Below, one piece after another: positions 48,307 to 56,299 of a DNA stretch of 62,262 nucleotides. Below the pieces are notes generated by a model. It was not told the DNA's origin. It did not search any database and saw only the letters and a program-made list of their open reading frames with translations. Numbering within the stretch: position 1 is the first letter of the stretch; each line of letters begins with the position of its first letter. Source of the DNA: Bacillota bacterium (GTDB taxonomy: Bacteria > Bacillota > Clostridia > Christensenellales > UMGS416). The DNA lies in the NCBI GenBank assembly GCA_023409755.1, contig JAEYRA010000148.1, positions 1 to 62,262 of the forward strand, given 5' to 3'. A program made the position numbers and the translations under genes.

Positions 48307-49677
48307 ATGAGCAAACACACCGTACCCAACGTCATTTACCTGACCGAGGATGAACTGCCGCGCAATTGGTACAACGTCACCGCCGACATGCCAAACAAGC
48401 CCCAGCCGCCGCTGAACCCGGCGACGATGAAGCCCATCGGGCCGGAGGACTTGGCCACCATATTCCCCATGGGGCTGATTGAGCAGCTTGTGACGCCCGA
48501 GCGGTACGTCCCCATCCCCGATGAGGTGTTGGAGGCCTACAAGACCTATCGCCCGTCGCCCCTCATCCGTGCCTACCGGCTGGAGGAAGCGCTGGGCACC
48601 CCCGCCCACATCTATTACAAATACGAGGGCGTGTCGCCTTCCGGCAGCCACAAGATGAACTCGGCCCTGCCGCAGGTGTATTATAACAAGAAGGCCGGTA
48701 TCAGCAAGCTGACGACCGAGACCGGCGCGGGCCAGTGGGGCACGGCGCTTTCCATCGCCTGCAAGCTGTTGGGGATGGAGTGCGAGGTCTACATGGTCAA
48801 GGTCTCCGCCCGGCAGAAGCCCTACCGCAAGCTCATTATGGAGACCTACGGCGCCACGGTACACGAAAGCCCGACGAACCTGACGAACGCCGGGCGGGCC
48901 GTTCTGGCCCAGGACCCGGACAGTCCCGGCTCTCTCGGCATCGCCATCTCCGAGGCGGTGGAGGTTGCTGCCTCCAACGCGGACACCAACTATTCGCTGG
49001 GCTCGGTGTTGGATTTTGTCTGTCTGCACCAGACGATCATCGGCCAGGAAGCCATGCGCCAGATGGAGAAGGCCGGGGAATACCCCGACACCGTCATTGC
49101 CTGCTGCGGCGGCGGCAGCAACTTCGCCGGTCTGACGTTCCCATTCCTGAAGGAGAAGTTGGAAGGTAAGCGCGACACCAAGTTCCTGGCGGTGGAGCCC
49201 ACGGCTTGCCCCACGCTGACCCGCGGGCACTTCACCTACGACTTCGGCGACATCGGCAAACTCACCCCCATGGTACAGATGTACACGCTGGGCAGCGGCT
49301 TCGTGCCGGAGAGCATCCACGCCGGCGGCCTGCGCTACCACGGCGAATCGGGCATCGTGAGCCAGCTCGTGCATGATGGATACGTTGATGCCGTTGCCGT
49401 GGACCAGACCCCGGTGTTTGAGGCGGCCGAGTTCTTTGCCCACCACGAAGCCATCCTGCCCGCGCCGGAGTCGGCCCACGCCATCCGCGCGGCCATCGAC
49501 GAGGCCTTGAAGTGCAAAGAAACCGGCGAGGAGAAGGTCATCCTCTTCAACCTCAGCGGCCACGGCTACTTCGACTTGGCGGCTTACGACATGTACAACA
49601 GCGGCAAGCTGCAGGATGTGCCCCTGACCGAGAAGACATTGACCGACGGCTTGGCGACGATCCCAGCCATCGGCTAA
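48307..49677 (+). CDS. trpB: Tryptophan synthase beta-like protein, TrpB2 type
   Basis: A 456-residue fold-type II PLP enzyme. The PLP lysine is in SPSGSHKMNSAL, the phosphate-binding loop is CCGGGSNFAG, and ETGAGQWGTAL is the substrate loop. The long N-terminus (LTEDELPRNWYNVTADMP) and length mark the TrpB2 branch, which acts without TrpA and can make tryptophan from indole and serine. No other trp gene is present, so indole salvage is the likely role. It stands alone with its own promoter and terminator, between repeat copies D and E. Confidence 0.93.
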   Translation: MSKHTVPNVIYLTEDELPRNWYNVTADMPNKPQPPLNPATMKPIGPEDLATIFPMGLIEQLVTPERYVPIPDEVLEAYKTYRPSPLIRAYRLEEALGTPAHIYYKYEGVSPSGSHKMNSALPQVYYNKKAGISKLTTETGAGQWGTALSIACKLLGMECEVYMVKVSARQKPYRKLIMETYGATVHESPTNLTNAGRAVLAQDPDSPGSLGIAISEAVEVAASNADTNYSLGSVLDFVCLHQTIIGQEAMRQMEKAGEYPDTVIACCGGGSNFAGLTFPFLKEKLEGKRDTKFLAVEPTACPTLTRGHFTYDFGDIGKLTPMVQMYTLGSGFVPESIHAGGLRYHGESGIVSQLVHDGYVDAVAVDQTPVFEAAEFFAHHEAILPAPESAHAIRAAIDEALKCKETGEEKVILFNLSGHGYFDLAAYDMYNSGKLQDVPLTEKTLTDGLATIPAIG

Positions 49678-49694
49678 TTCATCCAACGAGAACC

Positions 49695-49722
49695 AAAGGC
49701 GCGGCTGTTGCCGCGCCTTTTT
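49695..49722 (+). terminator. Intrinsic terminator of trpB2
   Basis: AAAGGCGCGGC-TGTT-GCCGCGCCTTT, an 11-bp stem, followed by TT. Very strong. Confidence 0.92.
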
Positions 49723-49725
49723 GAG

Positions 49726-49969
49726 TGTTTACAAACCCACTAGAACGAGCAGAGGGTAACGAACCTCCCGCCGATTCATTCGGCGGGAGGTAAGGAAGCA
49801 CTGGTATGAGCGGTTAAGAAAATCCGCCCGTAGGCGTAACGTACCCATAGAAAACCGTATGAGCGTCGCAGTTTGCGGTCGGTCGGCGACACGTGTGGCG
49901 ACCGACCAAGCCATCATGAGAACAAGCTATCTGAATCGCGGCTGTCGCTACAGCGACGGACGTGAAAGG
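49726..49969 (+). repeat. Interspersed structured element, copy E
   Basis: Stem-loop 1: an 11-bp stem 49764-49774/49780-49790 with loop TTCAT. Stem-loop 2: CGCC-CGTA-GGCG (49826-49837). Stem-loop 3: GGTCGGTCG/CGACCGACC (49877-49885 with 49899-49907) and loop GCGACACGTGTGG. Stem-loop 4: GCGGCTGTCGCTACAGC and on. Its 3' end runs into the last codons of the convergent minus-strand gene and supplies that gene's stop codon. Confidence 0.88.
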
Positions 49970-50949
49970 CCATCCAGAAACCCAAGGAAGGCGATGAGGG
50001 AATCAACCAGGTTGTCGTTCAGTTCCGTCCACCAGTAACTGTACCCCGGGAAGTAGGTACACAGCGGCAACCGGTTTCCATTGTGATCCACCGTCACAAA
50101 GGCCTGGGGCCTGTGGCCGGTCTTGTCGGTCTGCGTGCAATAGCCGCAGCCGTTACAGGTCTTGGTTTGGCGGGCGACAAAGGCCTGGAGCGGTGCCTCC
50201 ATGCGGTCAAAGGCCAGCAGGCTTTCCTTCATGCCGCCGGGGATGCACAGCCCCAGCACCGCCGGCTGCCGCACCAGTGGGTCGTAGGCACAGCTGATAC
50301 CGGTGTGACGCACTTTGAACTCAAACCCGCCACGGGGCGGCGCGGCGTCCCAGGCAGGGTTGGCCCAATCGAGGGAAAGACCATCGTGCAGTGCGGTGTA
50401 GCGCCGGTAGCCATGGGCAGCGAGCCAATCCTCCAACCGCCGGAAGGCTGCCGTGTCGCCCAGTAACCCGGCGTACACGTCACTGGCGTAGGGGTAATCG
50501 GGCCGGAAAAGGCACCGGGAAAAGGCGAATGGCGTGGTGCCGGGCTGGATGGCCAGCCAACGGGCCGCCTCGGGCAGGTTGGCGGGGTCGAACCCGGCGC
50601 GGGCCAGCACCACCTGCTGGCGGCGGGTCAGCTTCGCCGTTTGGCCGGCCGCCAGTTGCCAGAGGGCGGCCAGCAGGTTGTCCGTTTCGCGCAGGTATTT
50701 ACGCATGGCATCCTGTAATTTTGGCTTGCCGTAGGAAGATTTGTTGAACCGGTTGGGATAGGCGTCATCGTCGTGGAGTTCGGGCACCAACAGCGTCGGT
50801 TCACCAAAGAGCAGGGCATAGAGCCGTTCCATCTGTCGGTAGAACGTTTGCTGCAGCTCTGGCGCGGGGCCAATGGGCGACGGCACAAAGGGCGGGAAGG
50901 TGTCCTGGTAGGTGTGGGCCATGCGCTGCTCCAACCATGTGAATTCCAT
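49948..50949 (-). CDS. Uncharacterized Cys-cluster protein
   Basis: A 333-residue soluble protein with a Cys-rich motif near residue 265, TKTCNGCGYCTQTDKTGHRP, that could bind zinc or iron-sulfur. It also has a single Cys in ISCAYDP and another in LPLCTYFPGYSYWW. I recognise no named family and see no radical SAM, corrinoid or flavin motif. Clear N-terminal features are ERLYALLFGEPTLLVPELHDDD and NRFNKSSYGKPKLQDAMRKYL. The last five residues (SRPSL) are encoded by repeat copy E. GAGGAG precedes the ATG on the minus strand. Confidence 0.65.
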   Translation of the reverse strand: MEFTWLEQRMAHTYQDTFPPFVPSPIGPAPELQQTFYRQMERLYALLFGEPTLLVPELHDDDAYPNRFNKSSYGKPKLQDAMRKYLRETDNLLAALWQLAAGQTAKLTRRQQVVLARAGFDPANLPEAARWLAIQPGTTPFAFSRCLFRPDYPYASDVYAGLLGDTAAFRRLEDWLAAHGYRRYTALHDGLSLDWANPAWDAAPPRGGFEFKVRHTGISCAYDPLVRQPAVLGLCIPGGMKESLLAFDRMEAPLQAFVARQTKTCNGCGYCTQTDKTGHRPQAFVTVDHNGNRLPLCTYFPGYSYWWTELNDNLVDSLIAFLGFLDGLSRPSL

Positions 50950-51045
50950 ACGGGCTCCTCACTCTCGTTGGTGGTATGAAAAACCCGTCGCATTCCGGAT
51001 GAAGGGAAGGGCGGGATATTGGCACTTATGGGTTCATGGCCGGCG

Positions 51046-51825
51046 TCAGAGCCGCGCGGTGACGGCGGGCAGGGCGGGGACGGGCAGCGCATCGCCCAGT
51101 TTGCAATGCAACTCCTCAATGATGCAGGCCGCATCGGCGGAGCCCAGCAGCGCCTGCTCCAGCATGGTTTGCAGCTCTTCCTCCGCCAGCAGGGGATGCA
51201 CCGCGTGGCGGGGACGCCCCAGACGGGCCGGACGATTCAGCAGGTAGGAAGCCCGCTTCATGTTCTTGTAGGCCCTCTTGAAGGCCGATACCTTAAGCGG
51301 TTTCTTCCGCAGGCCGGTGAGCAGCCGATTGTACCATTGGTGCAGCACCTGGAAGTCGTCAAAGCCATCGATCTTGGACCAAGCGCGCCGCCCGGCTGGC
51401 ATCTGGTCCAGCTGGCGCGCCAGGTAGGTGTCGAAATCCAACTCGATGCGCCGGTGCCGGAGCATCCGGTTGGTGTGGCCGTTGATGAGCGGATGAACCC
51501 GCTGGTCCACGGCGTGGTGGGTGATAAACCCACAGACATAGGCGAAGGCAATCTCGAACTGCTGCTCGTTGGCGATGCCGTCAAGCATGCGCAGGGCGCT
51601 GGCGGCAATGCGCTCCAGCGGCTGGCGGTGCAGGCGGGTGGCAAGGTACACGATGCCCTTGCGGCCCCGCAGCAGATGCAGGGGGCGGAAATACAGAAGA
51701 TCTGACCCTTGGCTGCCCAGCAGGAAACTGTCGGTGTGGCGGTTGATGATATCGGCAACAGGGCTTTGCTCCAGCTGTTGCAACGTGACGTTGGCACAGA
51801 TGGAGTGGGCCCAGAATTCGGGCAT
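51046..51825 (-). CDS. Zinc-dependent phospholipase C-like protein
   Basis: A 259-residue protein of the Zn_dep_PLPC family: it begins MPEFWAHSICAN and has SFLLGSQGSDLLYF, then FAYVCGFITHHAVDQRVHPLING, supplying the His/Asp residues that could bind zinc. There is no signal peptide, so it is probably cytoplasmic, unlike secreted clostridial alpha-toxins; such short versions are common and uncharacterised in Firmicutes. The C-terminal part (LHQWYNRLLTGLRKKPLKV) is basic and helical. Confidence 0.75.
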   Translation of the reverse strand: MPEFWAHSICANVTLQQLEQSPVADIINRHTDSFLLGSQGSDLLYFRPLHLLRGRKGIVYLATRLHRQPLERIAASALRMLDGIANEQQFEIAFAYVCGFITHHAVDQRVHPLINGHTNRMLRHRRIELDFDTYLARQLDQMPAGRRAWSKIDGFDDFQVLHQWYNRLLTGLRKKPLKVSAFKRAYKNMKRASYLLNRPARLGRPRHAVHPLLAEEELQTMLEQALLGSADAACIIEELHCKLGDALPVPALPAVTARL

Positions 51826-51938
51826 TTGCTTCTCCCTTCCGTCGAGGCGGTTCCGTTCGGAACGATCCTTATCTTACTCCAATGAGTTGGTTTCGTAAAG
51901 GTTCATTTCGTGAACAATTTGCAAATGTTTGATGATCC

Positions 51939-53687
51939 TTACATTTCCAAATCTGGAGTGCTTGTGAACTGCGCTTGGCACAAGCGGCTGTAGAGCCCGC
52001 CAGCTGTCAATAGTGTTTCATGGTTGCCGTGCTCTACAATGGCACCTTTTTCCAGCACCAGAATTTGGTCGGCCTGCTTGACGGTGCTCAGCCGGTGGGC
52101 AATGACAAAGATTGTGCGTGTGCCGGCCAGGTTTTGGATCGCTCGTTGAATCTGCGACTCTGTCTCAGTGTCGACCGAGGCGGTGGCTTCGTCCAGAATG
52201 AGCACGGGCGAATTCTTCAGCACGGCGCGGGCGATGGCGATGCGCTGTTTCTGCCCGCCAGAGAGCAGCAGGCCCCGTTCGCCCACCAGCGTGTCGTAGT
52301 CGCTGGGGGCCTCGCTGATGAAATCGTGAGCGCAGGCGACACGTGCCGCCGCCATGATCTGATCCCGTGTGGCACCGGGGCAGCCGTAGGCGATGTTTTC
52401 GGCGATGGTGCCGTTGAAGAGGAACACATCTTGCAGCACCATGCTGATCTGCCCGCGCAGGGAGGCCAGCGTCAGATTCCGCAGGTCCTGGCCATCCAGC
52501 AGCACCCGGCCCCCGACGGGGTCGTAGAAGCGGGGGATGAGGCTGACAAGTGACGTTTTGCCAACGCCCGTGGGGCCCACCAGCGCCACCATCTGCCCGG
52601 GTCGGGCGGTGAAGGTGACGTCCTCCAGCACCGGAACGTCGTCGCGGTAACGGAAGGTGACGTGGTCAAAGGTGACTTCGCCCCGGCAGTTGGCAATGGG
52701 GCGTGAGTCGGGGCCGTCCGCGATGTCCGGTTCGGTGTCCAGCGTCTCAAACACCCGCTCCCCGCCGGCGAAGGCCCGCTGGATGTCCTCCATCACCCGC
52801 GCCAGCACCGAGATGGGTTGGTAGAACATGCTCAGATAGAGGATGAACCCCACGATGTCAGCGGCGTTCACCAGCATCCGCGTGGCAAGAATGCCGCCGT
52901 AAAACACCACGATGACCGTTCCGGTTGCGGTGATGAACTCCACCGTGGGGTGGAACACGGCGTTCATGCGCAACGCGCTCAAGATCGCGTTGGTGAAGGA
53001 CCAGGCGCGATCGTTGATCTTTTGCTTCTCTTCCTTTTCCTTGTTAAAAACTTGAATCTCTTTGATGCCCGAGAGGTTGTCCTGCAGGTCAGCATTCAGC
53101 ACGGCCAGTGTCTCCTGGGCTTCCCGAAAGGCGGGGCGCACCCGGCGTGCATAGAACACCGTTGCCAGGATGAGGAACGGAACGGGAATGAATGTCAGCA
53201 GCGCCAGTTTCCAGTTTATTGCCATGAGGATGGCGGTGACACCCAGAAACACCAGTACGTTGCTGGCAATGTCCGGCAGCGAGTGAGCAATCAGATTCTC
53301 AAAGGTGGCGGTGTCGTTGATCACACCGGACAGTAGCTGGCCGGTCTTCTTGTTGTGGAAGAAGCGCAGAGACAGCTTCTGCAGGTGGTCATAGACCGCG
53401 GTGCGCATCTCCGCCACCAGGTTCCAGCTTGCCTTGTGCGACAGGTACTGCTGGCAGAAGCTGAAGCCGATGCGGATCAGATAGACCGCCAGCAACCCGC
53501 CTGCCAGCTGATAGACGCCATTGAGCGAAAGCATGGCGGTGTCGCTGGTCATCATCGCCACCAGACGGCTGATGAGCCGGGGTGCGATGAGGTTGAGACC
53601 CGTCACCACGATGGTGGAGAGGGCTGTGGCGATCAGGTACTTCTGGTAAGGGCGGGCGTAGCGCAGCAGGCGGATCAGCATCTTCAT
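51939..53687 (-). CDS. ABC exporter, fused membrane and ATPase domains
   Basis: A 582-residue half-transporter. The first 320 or so residues hold six membrane helices (type-1 exporter fold), with the coupling region LRFFHNKKTGQLLSGVINDTA. The ATPase domain has Walker A LVGPTGVGKTSL, Q-loop MVLQDVFLF, signature LLSGGQKQRIAIARA, Walker B VLILDEATASVD and H-loop VIAHRLSTV. It is MsbA/BmrA-like and would act as a homodimer; the substrate (drug, lipid or peptide) is unknown. The start at 53687 has GGAGGA 6 nt upstream; an earlier in-frame ATG overlaps the leader. Confidence 0.88.
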   Translation of the reverse strand: MKMLIRLLRYARPYQKYLIATALSTIVVTGLNLIAPRLISRLVAMMTSDTAMLSLNGVYQLAGGLLAVYLIRIGFSFCQQYLSHKASWNLVAEMRTAVYDHLQKLSLRFFHNKKTGQLLSGVINDTATFENLIAHSLPDIASNVLVFLGVTAILMAINWKLALLTFIPVPFLILATVFYARRVRPAFREAQETLAVLNADLQDNLSGIKEIQVFNKEKEEKQKINDRAWSFTNAILSALRMNAVFHPTVEFITATGTVIVVFYGGILATRMLVNAADIVGFILYLSMFYQPISVLARVMEDIQRAFAGGERVFETLDTEPDIADGPDSRPIANCRGEVTFDHVTFRYRDDVPVLEDVTFTARPGQMVALVGPTGVGKTSLVSLIPRFYDPVGGRVLLDGQDLRNLTLASLRGQISMVLQDVFLFNGTIAENIAYGCPGATRDQIMAAARVACAHDFISEAPSDYDTLVGERGLLLSGGQKQRIAIARAVLKNSPVLILDEATASVDTETESQIQRAIQNLAGTRTIFVIAHRLSTVKQADQILVLEKGAIVEHGNHETLLTAGGLYSRLCQAQFTSTPDLEM

Positions 53688-53719
53688 AGGTGTTCCTCCG
53701 TTTTGGCGTCGCGGTTTAC

Positions 53720-53753
53720 TACTAGATATCATTTGTTACTATATATCATTTAC
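53720..53753. promoter_or_regulatory. Tandem 17-bp repeat at the ABC exporter promoter
   Basis: Two adjacent 17-bp units (53720-53736 and 53737-53753) match at 14 of 17 positions, each with the core ATATCATTT. They cover and lie just downstream of the exporter's -10 box, as expected for a repressor operator. Confidence 0.6.
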
Positions 53754-53766
53754 GGAATGGTGACAA
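53738..53766 (-). promoter_or_regulatory. sigma-A promoter for the ABC exporter
   Basis: On the minus strand: TTGTCA (53766-53761), a 17-nt spacer and TATAGT (53743-53738). Confidence 0.65.
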
Positions 53767-53840
53767 AACGTGTCTATCACGCCTGCGCAGGGCGGACCGC
53801 CGGCTGCGGCTCCCTTCAGGCCATCTTAAGGTGGCGCCCG

Positions 53841-53869
53841 TTGAAAATTTACACATCGAATGTTATAAT
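53841..53869 (+). promoter_or_regulatory. sigma-A promoter for queT
   Basis: TTGAAA at 53841-53846, a 17-nt spacer and consensus TATAAT at 53864-53869. Confidence 0.8.
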
Positions 53870-53875
53870 GCATCG

Positions 53876-54030
53876 GTCTACACGACGGACAGTTCGAAAC
53901 CATCCTGTCCTGGAACCGGGCGGTACGCGGCGGCTGAGGCAGCGCCGGGGCCGCACTTCCTGTCTTCCGCCGCTGTCCGGCGGGGGCGGTCGGTCTCCAA
54001 AATCAAAACTATGGAAGGAAGGGCGGCCGC
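53876..54030 (+). ncRNA. Structured queT leader, candidate preQ1 riboswitch
   Basis: The 170-nt leader is GC-rich with several possible stems (for example GGACAG/CTGTCC near 53890-53915 and the 53926-53995 region). It ends in an A-rich tail CCAAAATCAAAACTATGGAAGG (about 54000-54021), which overlaps a purine-rich ribosome binding region. A-rich tails of the AAAACTA type form the pseudoknot in preQ1 riboswitches, and queT-type genes are classical targets. Class (I or III) is not assigned; I could not verify the full pairing pattern by eye. Confidence 0.5.
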
Positions 54031-54048
54031 CTTCGCCCACACAGAAGA

Positions 54049-54546
54049 ATGAGAATACGCACACGGTTTTTGGTGCACGGGGCGTTGATTGCCGCACTGT
54101 ACATCGCGTTGGTGCTGCTGGCCACGCTGACGCCCTATGGGGCGTTGAACTTTGGCCAGGTGCAGTTTCGGCTGAGCGAGGCGCTGACGGTGTTACCCTA
54201 CTTTACGCCGGCGGCCGTGCCGGGTTTGTTTGTCGGTTGCCTGGTCAGCAACATCATCGGTACTGCGGCCGGCGTCAGTTTGGGCATCCCGGATATCGTG
54301 TTTGGGAGCCTGGCCACGGGGCTGGCGGCCTGGTGTTCCTGGGGGCTTCGGCGGTGGAAGTGGTTGGTGCCGCTGCCGCCGGTCGTCATCAACGCCGCTG
54401 CGGTAGGCACGATGCTTCATCTGGTGTTGGGCTACCCGCTTTGGCTGTCAGTACTGGCTGTAGGCGCGGGCCAGCTGGTGGTGTGTTATGGCCTGGGGAT
54501 GCCACTGTTGGTTGCTTTGGACAAAAGACGGTCTATTTTCCAGTGA
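54049..54546 (+). CDS. queT: Queuosine-precursor transporter QueT
   Basis: A 165-residue membrane protein with about five hydrophobic segments, the substrate-specific subunit of an energy-coupling-factor importer for queuosine precursors. Family marks are HGALIAALYIALVLL, GALNFGQVQFRLSEALTVLPY and PGLFVGCLVSNI. It needs the shared EcfAAT module, which is not in this window. No strong ribosome binding site lies directly before ATG 54049, in line with control by the leader. Confidence 0.88.
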   Translation: MRIRTRFLVHGALIAALYIALVLLATLTPYGALNFGQVQFRLSEALTVLPYFTPAAVPGLFVGCLVSNIIGTAAGVSLGIPDIVFGSLATGLAAWCSWGLRRWKWLVPLPPVVINAAAVGTMLHLVLGYPLWLSVLAVGAGQLVVCYGLGMPLLVALDKRRSIFQ

Positions 54547-54561
54547 GAAACCTATAAAAAT

Positions 54562-54585
54562 ACTACCCATCGGTGGGTGGTTTTT
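54562..54585 (+). terminator. Intrinsic terminator of queT
   Basis: ACTACCCA-TCGG-TGGGTGGT with one T-G pair, then a run of T to 54585. Confidence 0.88.
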
Positions 54586-54623
54586 GCTACAATGGTGTGG
54601 TTTAAAGGAGGGAGTCGAACTCA

Positions 54624-55577
54624 ATGATAAAAGTCGACAACGTGACCAAACGGTATGGCAGTAAACTGGCTGTCAACAATGTCTCCTTTGAAGTCAACAA
54701 GGGTGAAGTCGTCGGGTTCCTGGGCCGCAACGGCGCAGGGAAGACGACGACCATGAACATCCTGACTGGCTACATCTCCTCCAGCGGGGGAAGCGCTTCC
54801 ATCGACGGGCATGACATCCTGTTAGAGCCCCAGGAAGTCAAACGGCGCATCGGCTATTTGCCTGAGCAGCCCCCGGTTTATATGGATATGACCGTGGATG
54901 AATACCTGACCTTCTGCTGCCGCATCAAGAACGTTAAGCCCGCCCAGCGGGCCAGTCACATCGCTGATGTGTGCGAGACGATGAAGATCACCGACATGCG
55001 CAAGCGTCTTATCAAGAACCTCTCCAAGGGGTACAAGCAGCGCGTCGGTTTTGCGCAGGCGCTCATCGGTAACCCCCAGGTTCTCATTCTGGATGAGCCC
55101 ACCGTCGGCCTCGACCCCCGGCAGATCATTGAGATTCGCAACCTCATTCGGAGCCTGGGCCGGCAGCACACCATCATTTTGAGCTCCCACATCCTGAAGG
55201 AAGTCGAGGACGTTTGCGAGCGCGTGGTCATCATCGACCATGGTCAGATTGTGGCGCAGGACACGATGGCGAACCTCGCCCAGTCGGTGGGCGATATGTC
55301 CCGGCTCGTCGTACGCGTGGGTGGGGCGGACCGCCAGGTGCAGAAGACACTGCGTGAGCTCGAAGGCATCTCCTATGTGGAGGAGATGGGCACCAAGGAG
55401 CCCGACACCATCGATTACATGATTGAAAGCCAACGCAAGGCGGACGTGCGCCGTTCGATTTTCTTCACCATGTCCAAGGTCGGCAAGCCCATCCTGATGA
55501 TGCGCCCCATGGACGTGACGCTGGAGGACATCTTCATGCAGCTGACTACGGCGGACGCCGACAGGGAGGATGAGTAA
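54624..55577 (+). CDS. Gld-like ABC transporter ATP-binding protein
   Basis: A 317-residue ABC ATPase: LGRNGAGKTTTMN, signature LSKGYKQRVGFAQAL, Walker B VLILDEPTVGLD and H-loop LSSHILKEVE. After about residue 230 a C-terminal extension of the GldA/drug-ABC type follows. With the next three genes it makes a Gld-like set (ATPase, permease, auxiliary proteins). In Bacteroidetes GldAFG serves gliding; in Firmicutes the set is of unknown function and gliding is not implied. Confidence 0.9.
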   Translation: MIKVDNVTKRYGSKLAVNNVSFEVNKGEVVGFLGRNGAGKTTTMNILTGYISSSGGSASIDGHDILLEPQEVKRRIGYLPEQPPVYMDMTVDEYLTFCCRIKNVKPAQRASHIADVCETMKITDMRKRLIKNLSKGYKQRVGFAQALIGNPQVLILDEPTVGLDPRQIIEIRNLIRSLGRQHTIILSSHILKEVEDVCERVVIIDHGQIVAQDTMANLAQSVGDMSRLVVRVGGADRQVQKTLRELEGISYVEEMGTKEPDTIDYMIESQRKADVRRSIFFTMSKVGKPILMMRPMDVTLEDIFMQLTTADADREDE

Positions 55578-55580
55578 CAA

Positions 55581-56294
55581 ATGCGCGCAGTTTACAGAAG
55601 AGAGCTGCAGGGCTATTTCCTTTCGCCCATTGCATACGTGTTCATTGGAATCTTCATGCTGGTTTCCGGCATTTTCTTTGCCATGACCAACGTGTTGTCG
55701 CAGCAGGCGGACTTCAACGGTATGCTGGGGAACCTCACGTTCCTCTTCATGCTCATCGTGCCGGTGCTGACGATGAAACTCCTGAGCGAGGAGCGCAAGA
55801 ACAAGACCGACCAGCTGCTGCTGACGGCCCCGGTGTCGCTTGTGAGCATCGTGGTGGGCAAGTACCTGGCCGCGGTCACGGTGTTCCTGGTGACGCTGGT
55901 CGTGTCGGCCATCTATCCCATCACGCTGTTCCTTTATGGCAACCCGTCGCTCGTTGAAATTCTAAACGGGTACCTCGGGTTCTTCCTGCTGGGTTCGGCC
56001 CTCATCGCCGTGGGCTTGCTCATGTCGGGCCTGTCAGAGAACCAGGTGACCGCGGCAGTTTCGACCTTTGGCGTGCTGCTGTTGCTGTGGCTGGGTGGCG
56101 ATGTGCTCTCTTCCCTCATCAGTGTTGACTGGATCAACAGCGTGCTAGACTGGTTCTCGGTGTACAACCGCTTCCAGAACTTCACGGCGGGCCTTCTGAG
56201 CATCACCCAGGTCATTTACTATATCAGTTTCTCCGCGGTGTTCGTCTTCCTGACGATTCGCCTGCTGGAGAGCAGAAGATGGAGCGAGGTGTGA
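55581..56294 (+). CDS. ABC-2 type permease, GldF-like
   Basis: A 237-residue membrane protein with six hydrophobic segments, starting MRAVYRRELQGYFLSPIAYVFIG, the usual opening of this family. MKLLSEERKNKTDQLLLTAPVS is the conserved loop of ABC-2 permeases of this type. It starts 3 nt after the ATPase gene, and its end overlaps an alternative start of the next gene. Confidence 0.9.
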   Translation: MRAVYRRELQGYFLSPIAYVFIGIFMLVSGIFFAMTNVLSQQADFNGMLGNLTFLFMLIVPVLTMKLLSEERKNKTDQLLLTAPVSLVSIVVGKYLAAVTVFLVTLVVSAIYPITLFLYGNPSLVEILNGYLGFFLLGSALIAVGLLMSGLSENQVTAAVSTFGVLLLLWLGGDVLSSLISVDWINSVLDWFSVYNRFQNFTAGLLSITQVIYYISFSAVFVFLTIRLLESRRWSEV

Positions 56295-56299
56295 CAGCC

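Noticed and set aside
49948..50949. Epoxyqueuosine reductase or other corrinoid iron-sulfur enzyme
   Set aside because: Only one short Cys cluster is present, without the paired 4Fe-4S motifs or length pattern of QueG; left uncharacterised despite queT lying nearby.
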